Source: Streptomyces sp. NBC_00510 (GTDB taxonomy: Bacteria; Actinomycetota; Actinomycetes; Streptomycetales; Streptomycetaceae). Taken from it: a stretch of 64,000 nucleotides of DNA. Of this stretch, positions 17,804 through 26,379 are shown in pieces. Positions within the stretch are counted from its first letter, which is position 1. Every line of letters begins with the position of its first letter. The stretch lies in NCBI GenBank assembly GCA_036013505.1, contig CP107851.1:6222501-6286500 (forward strand), given 5' to 3'. The position numbers and the translations under genes were made by a program. The notes below the pieces were generated by a model. The model was not told the DNA's origin, searched no databases, and saw only the letters and a program-made list of their open reading frames with translations.

Positions 17804-18018
17804 CTGCCGGCCCTCCCCCCGACCCGTTCGCCCGCGCGTACGCGCGACGAGCCCATGACCAGCAGTATGGCCGTCGTCACCGGCATCCACCCAGGGATTG
17901 CGTGGATCTTGCCGTCCGTACAGCCCGTCTGCCGCCCGTCGGGTCCCCCCGCGCGCCGCCCCCTCGCAGCTCACCACGCACGGGGGAGTGCGTTCGGTTC
18001 CCCCGGCGTGCGCGCCGG

Positions 18019-19035
18019 TTACGACACGGAGCCCACCGATGCGTAGTGCGCCCGCAGCCGGGCGTGCGCCTCCGCCGTCGCGCCGGTGCGGTCCAGGCCC
18101 AGCAGGGCGGCGCCCAGCACCGGCGGTGAGGTCACCACCTTGGGGACGGCCTTGGGCGCCGCGGCGGCCAGCAGGGAGGTCACGGAGTCCATCAGCAAGG
18201 GGTGGCGGGCGGCCAGCACACCGCCGCCCAGGACGACGTCGGCCTCCTCGTCGAGCAGGTCGAGCCGGCGCAGCGCGACCGTGGCCATGACCACGATCTC
18301 CTCGGCCTGCCGCTCCACGATGGCCCGGGCGACCGGGTCGCCGGCCTGCGCGGTCGCGAAGAGGACGGGGGTCAGCTCGTGCTTGCGGGAGATCGCGAGG
18401 TGGCCCAGGTGCAGGGCCTCGATCAGGGCGTACATCGAGGTCAGCCCGAAGTGCCCGGGGAGCGCGGCGGCGAGCGCGGTGGCGCCGCCGCGGCCGTCCT
18501 CGGCGCGCGCCGCCCACCACAGGGCCTCGTCGGCCAGGCCCGCCCCGCCGCCCCAGTCGCCGGACAGGTGGCCGATGGCCGGGAAGCGGGCCGTGCGCCC
18601 GTCCGGGAGCATGCCCGCGCAGTTGATGCCGGCGCCGCACACCACGGCGACCCCGCGCGGCCCGTCGACGCCCGCCCGCAGGAGGGCGAAGGTGTCGTTG
18701 GCGACCCGGGTGGTCTCGCCCCAGCCCCGGGCGTGGACGGCCAGTTCGAGCTGCTGCTCCTCCACGGGGAGGTCGGCGTTGGCCAGGCACGCGGAGACGT
18801 GCCGCACCAGCGGCCCCCCGGGCCGCGGGGCGAGGCCGGCGGCGTCGGCGGCCCGCTCGACGATGCGCGCGATCACCTCGACCGCCGTCTCGGTGCCGAC
18901 GATCTGCGGCTGGAACCCGCCGCCGCGGGCGGTGGCCAGCACCGTCCCGTCGGCGGCGACGAGGGCGACGTCGGTCTTGCTGTTGCCCGCGTCGACGGCG
19001 AGCACCCCGTCGACGACGAGAGGGTTCAGGCCCAC
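18019..19035 (-). CDS. csnK: CsnK, sugar kinase (BadF/BadG-type GlcNAc kinase family)
   Basis: 338-aa ASKHA-fold kinase of the N-acetylglucosamine-kinase/BadF group. VLAVDAGNSKTDVALVAADG is the phosphate-1 motif, GVAVVCGAGINCAGM the phosphate-2 loop, and HLSGDWGGGAGLADEAL and DVVLGGGVLAARHPLL the following nucleotide/sugar segments. It probably phosphorylates glucosamine released from imported oligosaccharides in the cytoplasm. It is the last gene of the csn operon; its GTG start (19035) lies 10 bases inside the end of csnH, indicating coupling. The sequence cannot tell GlcN from GlcNAc specificity. Confidence 0.9.
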   Translation of the reverse strand: MGLNPLVVDGVLAVDAGNSKTDVALVAADGTVLATARGGGFQPQIVGTETAVEVIARIVERAADAAGLAPRPGGPLVRHVSACLANADLPVEEQQLELAVHARGWGETTRVANDTFALLRAGVDGPRGVAVVCGAGINCAGMLPDGRTARFPAIGHLSGDWGGGAGLADEALWWAARAEDGRGGATALAAALPGHFGLTSMYALIEALHLGHLAISRKHELTPVLFATAQAGDPVARAIVERQAEEIVVMATVALRRLDLLDEEADVVLGGGVLAARHPLLMDSVTSLLAAAAPKAVPKVVTSPPVLGAALLGLDRTGATAEAHARLRAHYASVGSVS

Positions 19036-20288
19036 GCGAGGTGCTCCCGGTTGTGCGCGATCAGACGGTCGGTCAGGGCCTCGGCGTACTCGTACTGGCC
19101 GACGAGGGGGTGCGAGAGCAGGGCCTTGAAGACCCGGTCGCGTCCGCCGTGCACGGCGGCGGTCAGCGCCAGGTCCTCGTAGGCGGTGACGTTCGCGACC
19201 AGACCGGCGAACAGCGGGTCCAGGGGCGGGACGGGCAGCGGGTGCGTCCCGTTCGCGTCCACGGTGGCCGGGACCTCGATGACGGCGTCGTCGGGGAGGA
19301 ACGCGAGGGTGCCGTTGTTGAGGGTGTTGACGACCTGGACGTCGCCGGTGTCCCGCAGGAGGGAGGAGGCGAGGGCCACGGCGGCCTCGGAGTAGTAGGC
19401 CCCGCCGCGCCGGGAGAGCAGCTCCGGCTTCTCGTCGAGGGTCTCGTCCCCGTACATCCCCAGCAGCTCCGCCTCGATGGCGGCCACCTCGGCGGCCCGG
19501 GACGGCTTGGTCCGCATCTCCCGAACGACCTCGTCGTGGGCGTAGTAGTAGCGCAGGTAGTACGAGGGCACCACGCCCAGCCGGTCCAGCACCGGGCGGG
19601 GCAGGTGGAGGTCGGCGGCGATGGTGTCGGCGTGCCCGGCGAGCAGCTTCGGCAGGACGTCCTCGCCGGCGGGGCCGCCGAGCCGGACGCCGCGTTCCCA
19701 GGTGAGGTGGTTGAGGCCCACGTGGTCCAGGTGGACGTCCTCGGGCGCCACGCCGAGCAGCCCGGCGAACTTCCGCTGGAAGCCGATGGCGACGTTGCAC
19801 AGCCCGACGGCCTTGTGACCGGCCTGCAGCAGGGCGCGGGTGACGATGCCGACCGGGTTGGTGAAGTCGATGATCCAGGCACCGGGAGCGGCCCGGCGGA
19901 CCCGCTCGGCGATGTCCAGCACCACCGGCACCGTGCGCAGCGCCTTGGCCAGCCCGCCCGCGCCGGTGGTCTCCTGACCGACGCAGCCGCACTCCAGCGG
20001 CCACGCCTCGTCCTGCGCCCGGGCGGCCTGGCCGCCCACGCGCAGTTGCAGCAGCACGGCGTCGGCCCCGGCCACGCCCGCGTCCAGGTCCGAGGTGGTG
20101 GTCACGGTGCCGGGGTGGCCCTGCCTCGCGAAGATCCGCCGGGCGAGCCCGCCGACCAGCCGCAGCCGGTCCTCGGCGGGGTCGACCAGGACCAGCTCCT
20201 CGACCGGCAGGGTCTCCCGCAACCGGGCGAAACCGTCGATGAGTTCCGGGGTGTACGTGGACCCGCCGCCCACGACCGCCAGCTTCAT
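19026..20288 (-). CDS. csnH: CsnH, family 4 glycoside hydrolase (6-phospho-beta-glucosidase type)
   Basis: 420-aa NAD-dependent GH4 enzyme. The N-terminus MKLAVVGGGSTYTPELIDG is the NAD-binding Rossmann motif and signature of the family. CNVAIGFQRKFAG contains the Cys and the surrounding metal-site region; DHVGLNHLTW supplies the conserved His. GH4 enzymes use NAD and Mn to cleave glycosides by oxidation and elimination. In the csn operon it would break down imported glucosamine oligosaccharides. The ATG overlaps the csnG stop (ATGA) and the 3' end overlaps csnK by 10 bases. Whether the substrate is phosphorylated is not evident. Confidence 0.94.
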   Translation of the reverse strand: MKLAVVGGGSTYTPELIDGFARLRETLPVEELVLVDPAEDRLRLVGGLARRIFARQGHPGTVTTTSDLDAGVAGADAVLLQLRVGGQAARAQDEAWPLECGCVGQETTGAGGLAKALRTVPVVLDIAERVRRAAPGAWIIDFTNPVGIVTRALLQAGHKAVGLCNVAIGFQRKFAGLLGVAPEDVHLDHVGLNHLTWERGVRLGGPAGEDVLPKLLAGHADTIAADLHLPRPVLDRLGVVPSYYLRYYYAHDEVVREMRTKPSRAAEVAAIEAELLGMYGDETLDEKPELLSRRGGAYYSEAAVALASSLLRDTGDVQVVNTLNNGTLAFLPDDAVIEVPATVDANGTHPLPVPPLDPLFAGLVANVTAYEDLALTAAVHGGRDRVFKALLSHPLVGQYEYAEALTDRLIAHNREHLAWA

Positions 20289-21190
20289 CCTTTGACTCCC
20301 GTCAACGTCACGCCTTCGATGAAGGCCTTTTGCGCGAAGAAGAAGACGACGATCACGGGTGCCATGACCAGCACCGTGGCGGCCATCGTCAGGTTCCAGT
20401 TGGTGTGGTGGGCGCCCTTGAAGGACTCCAGGCCGTAGCTCAGGGTCCAGGCGGCCGGGTTCTCGCTCGCGTAGATCTGCGGGCCGAAGTAGTCGTTCCA
20501 GCAGTAGAAGAACTGGAACAGCGCCACCGCGGCGATGGCCGGCTTCGCCATCGGGAGCACGACGCGCAGCATCGTGCGCAGTTCGCCGCAGCCGTCGACC
20601 TTCGCCGCGTCCGTGTACTCCTTGGGGATGGTGAGCAGGAACTGCCGGAGCAGGAAGATGGTGAACGCGTCGCCGAAGGCCATCGGGATGATCAGCGGCC
20701 ACAGCGTCCCCGACAGGTGCAGCTGCTTCGCCCAGAACAGGTACATGGGCACGATGACGACCTGCGGGGGCAGCATCATCGTGGAGATCACGAGCATCAT
20801 CGACAGATTCCGCCCGCGGAAGCGGAACTTGGCCAGCGCGTAGGCGACCGGCGTGCTGGAGACGACGGTCAGCACGGTCCCGAGGCCCGCGTACAGCAGG
20901 GTGTTGCGCCACCAGGTGAGGAAACCCGGGGTGTCCCAGACGGTGCCGAAGTTGCCCCACTCCCAGGTCCTGGGCCACAGGTCGCGGGTGAGGGCCTGGT
21001 TGTCGCTCATCACCGCGGTGAGGAAGACGAAGACGAACGGCAGGACGAAGAAGAGCGCGGCGGCGATGCCGAGGGCGTGCACCGCGATCCAGTGCAGCGC
21101 CGCCTTGCGGGCCGCGGTGCGCCGCGCACCGGAGGGGAGTCCGGTGGCGGACGCCGGGGCGGAGGGGGCGAGGGTCGCGTGGGTCGTCAT
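20285..21190 (-). CDS. csnG: CsnG, ABC sugar transporter permease (MalG-type)
   Basis: 301-aa inner-membrane permease with about six TM helices; the first is near residues 40-62. The cytoplasmic EAA loop is EYTDAAKVDGCGELRTMLRV, ending in LPMAKP, the contact site for the ATPase. The C-terminus (AQKAFIEGVTLTGVKG) is the standard ending of MalG-type permeases. With CsnF and CsnE it forms the uptake system for chitosan-derived oligosaccharides. No ATPase gene is in the operon; in Streptomyces such transporters share the general ATPase MsiK encoded elsewhere. It starts 5 bases after csnF. Confidence 0.95.
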   Translation of the reverse strand: MTTHATLAPSAPASATGLPSGARRTAARKAALHWIAVHALGIAAALFFVLPFVFVFLTAVMSDNQALTRDLWPRTWEWGNFGTVWDTPGFLTWWRNTLLYAGLGTVLTVVSSTPVAYALAKFRFRGRNLSMMLVISTMMLPPQVVIVPMYLFWAKQLHLSGTLWPLIIPMAFGDAFTIFLLRQFLLTIPKEYTDAAKVDGCGELRTMLRVVLPMAKPAIAAVALFQFFYCWNDYFGPQIYASENPAAWTLSYGLESFKGAHHTNWNLTMAATVLVMAPVIVVFFFAQKAFIEGVTLTGVKG

Positions 21191-21195
21191 GGGTG

Positions 21196-22143
21196 TCAGT
21201 CCTCCGCCGTCAGGAAGCCGCTGCGGCGGCGCATCAGGAGCGCGGTGAAGGCCATGGAGAGCGCGAAGAGCACGAGGGCGATCACACAGGCCGAGCCGGT
21301 GTCGAAGCGCTGGAAGCCGAGGTTGTAGACCAGTTGCGGCAGGGTCAGCGTGGACTTCTCCGGGTAGCCGGGTTCGAACTGCTGGCCGGAGCCGCCGATG
21401 ATGCCGCTGGCGACCTTCCCGGCGACCAGGGGCTGTGTGTAGTACTGCATCGTCTGGATCACCCCGGTCACGACGGAGAACATCACGATGGGCGAGATGT
21501 TCGGCAGCGTGACGTAGCGGAACCGCGACCAGGGGCCGGCGCCGTCCAGCTCGGCGGCCTCGTACTGCTCCTTGGGCACGTCGAGCAGCGCCGCCATGAA
21601 GATGACCATGAGGTCGCCGATGCCCCACAGGGCCAGCAGCGTGAGGGCGGGCTTGGACCAGGATGGGTCGTTGAACCAGCCGGGCGTCGGCAGCCCGACG
21701 CTGCCCAGCAGGTGGTTGACCGGCCCGGTGCCGGGGTTGAGCAGGAAGGCGAAGGCCATGGTCGCGGCCACCGGCGGGGCCAGGTAGGGCAGGTAGAAGG
21801 CGGTGCGGAACAGCCCCGCGCCCGTCTTGATCTTCGTGATCAGCAGCCCGATCCCGAGCCCGAACACGACCCGCAGGCTGACCATGACCACGACCAGCCA
21901 CAGGGTGTTGCGCAGCGCCGGCCAGAAGAACGGGTAGTCGCTGAAGACGTACGACCAGTTCTTGAGGCCGTTCCAGGTGGGGGCGGTGAAGCCGTCGTAC
22001 TTCATGAAGGAGAAGTAGACGGTCGAGACCAGCGGGTAGGCGAAGAAGACGCTGAAGCCGATCAACCAGGGCGAGAGGAAGGCGAGGGTGCGAAGCGCCT
22101 CGCGGCGGCGCTTCGCCCTCAGCATCGGGTGGACGGTGCTCAT
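21196..22143 (-). CDS. csnF: CsnF, ABC sugar transporter permease (MalF-type)
   Basis: 315-aa permease with six predicted TM helices, the first in TLAFLSPWLIGFSVFFAYPL. The EAA loop is EQYEAAELDGAGPWSRFRYV followed by TLPNISP. It is the MalF-type partner of CsnG. Its start codon shares one base with the csnE stop (TGATG), and csnG follows after 5 bases, so the three transporter genes are tightly coupled. The basic cytoplasmic N-terminus (LRAKRRREALR) fits the positive-inside rule. The chitosan-oligosaccharide assignment is inferred from the complete csnREFGHK gene order. Confidence 0.95.
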   Translation of the reverse strand: MSTVHPMLRAKRRREALRTLAFLSPWLIGFSVFFAYPLVSTVYFSFMKYDGFTAPTWNGLKNWSYVFSDYPFFWPALRNTLWLVVVMVSLRVVFGLGIGLLITKIKTGAGLFRTAFYLPYLAPPVAATMAFAFLLNPGTGPVNHLLGSVGLPTPGWFNDPSWSKPALTLLALWGIGDLMVIFMAALLDVPKEQYEAAELDGAGPWSRFRYVTLPNISPIVMFSVVTGVIQTMQYYTQPLVAGKVASGIIGGSGQQFEPGYPEKSTLTLPQLVYNLGFQRFDTGSACVIALVLFALSMAFTALLMRRRSGFLTAED

Positions 22144-23480
22144 CAGCGGGCCTGCGCGATGTCCTTGTCGACCTGCTCGTCGACGCCCTTGAGGCCGGCG
22201 GCCAGGTCGGTCTGCTTGCCCGCCTCGTAGGCGTAGCCGAAGTCCTGCAGCGTCAGCTGGTAGGTGCCGCCGTTGACGCTGGCGGGGGTGGTGGTGCTGT
22301 TGGGGTTCTGCGCGATCTCCACGAAGGTGCGGAAGAGGGGATCGGCGTCCAGCTCCGGGGACTTCAGCGCGGCCAGCGTGGAGGGCACGTTGTGGATGGC
22401 GTTGGCGAAGCTCACCACCGCGTGGGTGTCGGTGGCCATGTACTTCACCAGCTCCCAGGCGGCGTTCTTCTTGGCGCTGGTGTTGGCGACGCCGATGATC
22501 GTGCCCGACAGGTAGCCCTTGCCGTAGGTGTCGGCCTGGTCGTCCGGCACGGGGAAGGGGGCGACGCCGATCTCGAACTTCGTGCCCGCCTCCCCGGCCA
22601 TGCCGGCCCGCCACTCGCCGTCGATGGCCATGGCCACCTGGCCGGTGTGGAAGGGGTTCTTGGCGCCCCACTCGTCACCGAAGCCCGACCGGTACTTCTC
22701 CAGCTTCTTGAAGCCGCCGAGCGCCTTCACCATGTCCTGCTGCCAGGTGAACATGGCCGCGAAGCCCGGGTCCTTGGCGACGCCGGACTTGCCGTCGGCG
22801 TCGAAGTACTTCGCGCCCCACTGTGCGGCCAGGTGCGTGGTGGTGGACTCGTAGCCGTGGAAGTTCGGCATGAATCCGAGCTGGGAGTACGAGTCGCCCT
22901 TGCTCTTGGTGAGCTTGACCGCGTCGGCCTTGAACTCCGAGAGGGTCTTCGGCGGGGAGGTGATCCCGGCGGCCTTGAAGGCGTCCTTGTTGTAGTACAG
23001 GCCGTAGGCGTCGCCGAGCAGCGGCAGCGTGCAGCGCTTCCCCTCGAACTGGGTGTACTCCAGCATCGGCTTGGGGAAGGTGGCGGCCGGGTCGATGCCG
23101 GACTTTTTCAGGAACGGGTCCAGGTCGGCGAAGGCGTTGGACGAGCAGAACTTGCCGACGTTGTCGGTGGTGAAGGAGGAGACGACGTCCGGGGCGTTGG
23201 GGCCGCCGGCCCGCAGCGCCTGGTTGATCTTGTCGTCGGTGATGTTGCCCTGCACCTTGACGTGGATGTTGGGGTGGGCCTTCTCGAACGCCTTGACGTT
23301 GGCGTCGATCGCCTTCACCTCGCTCGGCGCGGACCAGCCGTGCCAGAAGGTGATGGTCACGTCCTTGCTGGGGTCGTCGCCTGCGGTGTTGTTGCCGGAG
23401 CCCGTGCACGCGCTCGTCAGCAGGGTTATCGCGGCGGCGGCCGCGACGGCGGCCGCGGCCGTCTTGGTGGAACCGGACAC
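22143..23480 (-). CDS. csnE: CsnE, ABC sugar transporter solute-binding lipoprotein
   Basis: 445-aa extracellular sugar-binding lipoprotein. A signal peptide with an Ala-rich core ends at lipobox LTSAC (Cys about residue 25), giving lipid anchoring. The mature protein is a family-1 solute-binding fold: DVTITFWHGWSAPSEVKAID at the start and a long helical C-terminus. It presents glucosamine oligosaccharides to CsnFG. The GTG start at 23480 follows GGAGGA. It lies 118 bases downstream of csnR, and that gap contains a hairpin, so transport genes and regulator may be made in different amounts from the same transcript. Confidence 0.95.
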   Translation of the reverse strand: MSGSTKTAAAAVAAAAAITLLTSACTGSGNNTAGDDPSKDVTITFWHGWSAPSEVKAIDANVKAFEKAHPNIHVKVQGNITDDKINQALRAGGPNAPDVVSSFTTDNVGKFCSSNAFADLDPFLKKSGIDPAATFPKPMLEYTQFEGKRCTLPLLGDAYGLYYNKDAFKAAGITSPPKTLSEFKADAVKLTKSKGDSYSQLGFMPNFHGYESTTTHLAAQWGAKYFDADGKSGVAKDPGFAAMFTWQQDMVKALGGFKKLEKYRSGFGDEWGAKNPFHTGQVAMAIDGEWRAGMAGEAGTKFEIGVAPFPVPDDQADTYGKGYLSGTIIGVANTSAKKNAAWELVKYMATDTHAVVSFANAIHNVPSTLAALKSPELDADPLFRTFVEIAQNPNSTTTPASVNGGTYQLTLQDFGYAYEAGKQTDLAAGLKGVDEQVDKDIAQAR

Positions 23481-23527
23481 TTCGCTTCCTCCGGGGACTT
23501 CGGGCGGTTCGAGGGTGTGCGAGACCG

Positions 23528-23556
23528 GCGGAGGGACCCGCGGTGGGTCCGTCCGC
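23528..23556 (-). promoter_or_regulatory. hairpin in the csnR-csnE gap
   Basis: A stem of about 11 pairs with one G-G mismatch: GGACCC/GGGTCC closing a 5-base loop, extended outward by CGGA/TCCG. It lies within the presumed csn transcript between the csnR stop and the csnE ribosome-binding site. No T-run follows on the minus strand, so a full terminator is unlikely. An mRNA processing or stability element is possible. Confidence 0.4.
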
Positions 23557-23598
23557 TGTGTGTGCGGGTGGGTGGGTGGGACGGGTGGGCTGGTGCGT

Positions 23599-24831
23599 TC
23601 AGCGCGAGGTGTCGAACACCTCGTCGCGGGTGGTGGCGAGGGCGCTCTGCAGCGCCCCGGACAGGACGGGGTCGTTCGGTACGCCGCCGAGCACCAGCCG
23701 GGGCCGGGGCACGGCCAGTTCGGCCAGTTCGGACTGGACCAGGGAGCGCAGCGGCTCCCCGCCCGCGGCGATCACCCCGCCGGCCAGGACGATCAGTTCG
23801 GGGTCGAGGACGGTCACCAGCGAGGCCAGCCCGATGGCGAGCCCGGTGGCGAAGCGCCGCAGCAGCTCCGCGTGCGCGTCGTCGCCGGTCCCCGCCGCCG
23901 CGGCGAGCAGCGCCGAGGCGCCCTCGGCCTGGGTGCCCCGCGGCACGGCGAGTCCCAGTTCCCGCGCGATGCGCAGGACCGCGTTGCAGCCGGCCAGTTC
24001 CTGGAAGCCGCCGGCGTTGGCCTTGGCGACGTGCCGGACCAGGGGGGTCCCCGGCACCGGCATGAAGCCGACCTCGCCGGCGCCGCCGGTCCAGCCGCGG
24101 TGCAGCCGGCCGCCGATCACGATGGCCGCGCCGATGCCCTCCTCGTTCCACAGCAGGACGAAGTCGTCGTGGTCCCGGGCCGCGCCGAGCCGCTGCTCGG
24201 CGACGGCGGCGAGGTTCACGTCGTTGTCGTACTCCAGGGGGACGGGCAGGGCGGCGGCCAACTCGTCCAGGAGGGTGGGGGAGTGCCAGCCGGGGAGGTG
24301 GCTCGCGTAACGCAGCCGGCCGGTGCTGGGGTCGAAGGCGCCGGGGGTGCCGACGACGATCCGGTGCAGGTCGGTGCGGTGCAGCCCGGCCGCCTTCACC
24401 GCGCCGTCGACGGCCTGGACGACCTGCTCGACGGCGCCGCCCTGGCCGCGCCGGCCGCGGCCCGGGGCGGCGAGCTCGAACACGCCGGCCACCCGGCCGG
24501 TGATGTCGGCGACGGCGGCACGGATGCGCTCGGTCGTCACGTCGAGGCCGGCGACGTGCGCGGCCGCGGGGTTGACCGCGTACAGCTGGGCGTTGGGCCC
24601 CGGGCGCCCGGCCGTCGTACCGGTGGCGAGGACCAGCCCGGCCGCTTCGAGACGGGCGAGCAGTTGGGAGGCGGTGGGCTTCGACAGGCCGGTGAGCTTG
24701 CCGATCCGGGTACGGGAGAGCGGGCCGTGTTCGATGAGCAGGTCGAGCGCGGCGCGGTCGTTCATCGCCCGCAGTACGCGCGGTGTGCCGGGGGTGCCAG
24801 GTGTGCCTGGGCTTCCGGGGGTACCGGCCAC
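23599..24831 (-). CDS. csnR: CsnR, ROK-family transcriptional repressor of the csn operon
   Basis: 410-aa ROK regulator. An N-terminal winged helix (RTRIGKLTGLSKPTASQLLARLEAAGLV, about residues 40-70) is followed by the ROK actin-like domain (HVAGLDVTTERIRAAVADI; EEGIGAAIVIGG; LDPELIVLAGGVIAAGG). The Cys-rich zinc motif of many ROK proteins is absent; only GFQELAGCNAVLRI remains in that area. In Streptomyces CsnR represses chitosan-use genes and is relieved by glucosamine oligosaccharides. The GTG start has GGGAGGA seven bases upstream, which supports the odd GTPGSPGTPG leader. A 13-bp palindrome lies about 105 bases upstream of the start. Confidence 0.93.
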   Translation of the reverse strand: MAGTPGSPGTPGTPGTPRVLRAMNDRAALDLLIEHGPLSRTRIGKLTGLSKPTASQLLARLEAAGLVLATGTTAGRPGPNAQLYAVNPAAAHVAGLDVTTERIRAAVADITGRVAGVFELAAPGRGRRGQGGAVEQVVQAVDGAVKAAGLHRTDLHRIVVGTPGAFDPSTGRLRYASHLPGWHSPTLLDELAAALPVPLEYDNDVNLAAVAEQRLGAARDHDDFVLLWNEEGIGAAIVIGGRLHRGWTGGAGEVGFMPVPGTPLVRHVAKANAGGFQELAGCNAVLRIARELGLAVPRGTQAEGASALLAAAAGTGDDAHAELLRRFATGLAIGLASLVTVLDPELIVLAGGVIAAGGEPLRSLVQSELAELAVPRPRLVLGGVPNDPVLSGALQSALATTRDEVFDTSR

Positions 24832-24934
24832 GGTCTCGTCCTCCCTCGTCGTGACGGCTCGCGCCGCAGGCTACGGCACGGGGCTGATGGGCTGGGTGGG
24901 GTCAGGGGGGCTGGTGTGCCCGGTGTTGGTAGTT

Positions 24935-24947
24935 AGGAAACTTTCCT
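24935..24947. promoter_or_regulatory. probable CsnR operator upstream of csnR
   Basis: Perfect palindrome AGGAAACTTTCCT centred on position 24941, inside the short AT-richer stretch that must hold the csnREFGHK promoter. The minus strand shows a TTGCCT hexamer just upstream (about 24961-24966), so a bound repressor would cover the promoter. It agrees with what I recall of the operator type described for CsnR. Autoregulation of the operon is the inferred role. Confidence 0.75.
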
Positions 24948-25041
24948 GTTGGTGAAAGGCAAGGTAGGCGCCCGTGGCCGGAGCGTCAAGGGCGGTTCGC
25001 GAGGTCGGCGCCAAAGCGTTACCGGCCGCGCCGCGGCACGG

Positions 25042-25072
25042 AAAAGGGGCGCCGGGCGGTGCCCGGCGCCCC
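25042..25072 (-). terminator. intrinsic terminator after the MscS gene
   Basis: Perfect 12-bp GC stem (GGGGCGCCGGGC and its complement, 25046-25057 and 25061-25072) with a 3-base loop, followed on the minus strand by TTTT (25042-25045). It lies 15 bases downstream of the MscS-type gene stop and is one of the few hairpins here with a classic T-run. Confidence 0.9.
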
Positions 25073-25087
25073 TGGTGGGCGGTGTCG

Positions 25088-26146
25088 CTACTTGACGGTG
25101 CTCGGCTGGGACGACGCCGGCGCCGGGGCCAGCGGCTGGGCCGCCAGGGCCTGCGGGGAGGCGGGGTTGGCCAGCGCGGACGGCGGGGCGACGGCGGACG
25201 AGGGGTCGGCCGGCTCGGCTTCCTCCACCGCCTGCGGGGTTCCGCCGACGATCGCGATCCCGGCCGCGTCGAAGGCCCGCTTGATCCTCCAGCGCAGCTC
25301 CCGGCCGACCGCCGCCGACTTGCCCGGCATCGTCTTGACCTGCGTCTGGATCAGCACCGAGTCCGAGGTCACCGACTCCAGGCCCAGCACCTCGACCGGC
25401 TCCCAGAGCACCTCGTCCCACGGCTGGTCCTTGGCCATGGCGGCGGCGGCCTCCTCGATCACCGTGCGGGCCCGGTCCAGGTCCTCCCCGTAGCCGACCT
25501 GGACGTCCACCACGGCCGTCGCCCAGCCCTGGCTGAGGTTGCCGATCCGCTTGACCTCGCCGTTGCGGACGTACCAGATCTCGCCGTTGTCGCCGCGCAG
25601 CTTGGTCACCCGCAGTCCGACCTCGACCACGGTGCCGCTGGCGACGCCCGCGTCGATCACGTCGCCGACGCCGTACTGGTCCTCCAGGATCATGAAGACG
25701 CCGGAGAGGAAGTCGGTCACCAGGTTCCGCGCGCCGAAGCCGATCGCCACACCGGCCACACCCGCGCTGGCCAGCAGCGGAGCCAGGTTGATCTTCAGTA
25801 CGGACAGCACCGTCAGTGCCGCCGTCCCCATGATCACGAACGAGGCCACGCTGCGCAGCACCGAGCCGATCGCCTCACTGCGCTGCCGCCGCCGCTCGGC
25901 GTTGACCAGCAGCCCGCCCAGCGCGCTCGTCGCCGCGACCTCGGCGCCGCGGTTCATGCGCTCGATGAACTTGGTGATCATGCGGCGGACGACGGACCGC
26001 AGCACCAGCGCGATCACCATGATCAGCAGGATGCGCAGCCCGGCGGAGAGCCAGTCCGCCCAGTTCTGGCTGATGTAGTCGGCGGCGTCGGTCGCGCTCT
26101 TCTGGGCGTCGTCGATCGTCGTGACGGTGGACGGCGAGGGGGACAC
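25088..26146 (-). CDS. MscS-family mechanosensitive ion channel
   Basis: 352-aa inner-membrane channel. TM helices lie near residues 33-52, 95-115 and the pore-lining helix, which is GVAGVAIGFGARNLVTDFLSG followed by VFMILEDQYGVGDVI, the highly conserved MscS pore and beta-domain entry. The cytoplasmic domain (VTKLRGDNGEIWYVRNGEV; VQVGYGEDLDRAR) is intact. A Pro/Ala-rich tail of about 50 residues is added at the C-terminus. The channel opens under membrane tension to release solutes after hypo-osmotic shock. The GTG at 26146 is chosen because GGAGG lies 9 bases upstream; an in-frame ATG 12 codons earlier lacks such a site. The gene is monocistronic, ended by a strong terminator. Confidence 0.93.
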   Translation of the reverse strand: MSPSPSTVTTIDDAQKSATDAADYISQNWADWLSAGLRILLIMVIALVLRSVVRRMITKFIERMNRGAEVAATSALGGLLVNAERRRQRSEAIGSVLRSVASFVIMGTAALTVLSVLKINLAPLLASAGVAGVAIGFGARNLVTDFLSGVFMILEDQYGVGDVIDAGVASGTVVEVGLRVTKLRGDNGEIWYVRNGEVKRIGNLSQGWATAVVDVQVGYGEDLDRARTVIEEAAAAMAKDQPWDEVLWEPVEVLGLESVTSDSVLIQTQVKTMPGKSAAVGRELRWRIKRAFDAAGIAIVGGTPQAVEEAEPADPSSAVAPPSALANPASPQALAAQPLAPAPASSQPSTVK

Positions 26147-26379
26147 GGGCGGAAACCTCCGGGTTGGGCAGGTTCCCAACACTAACGGGGGAGGCGAAGT
26201 GTCCCGTTGTGTTGTTCGAGCGCGACGTGCGGTGATTCAGGGCATGTAAAAGGGGTGTGGTTGAAAACACCCTCGCTCCGTTACCCGGTCATGGTGGCGC
26301 CGTGACCGGGCTTCCGGAGAGACTGTGGGCAGATCGTCCCGGCGCGAGCCACGCGCCGCCGGCGTAAAAGGAGGCACCC

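Noticed and set aside
24700..24765. Shorter start for CsnR at an internal Met (residue 23)
   Set aside because: The GTG at 24831 has a strong GGGAGGA site at ideal distance, whereas the internal Met has none.
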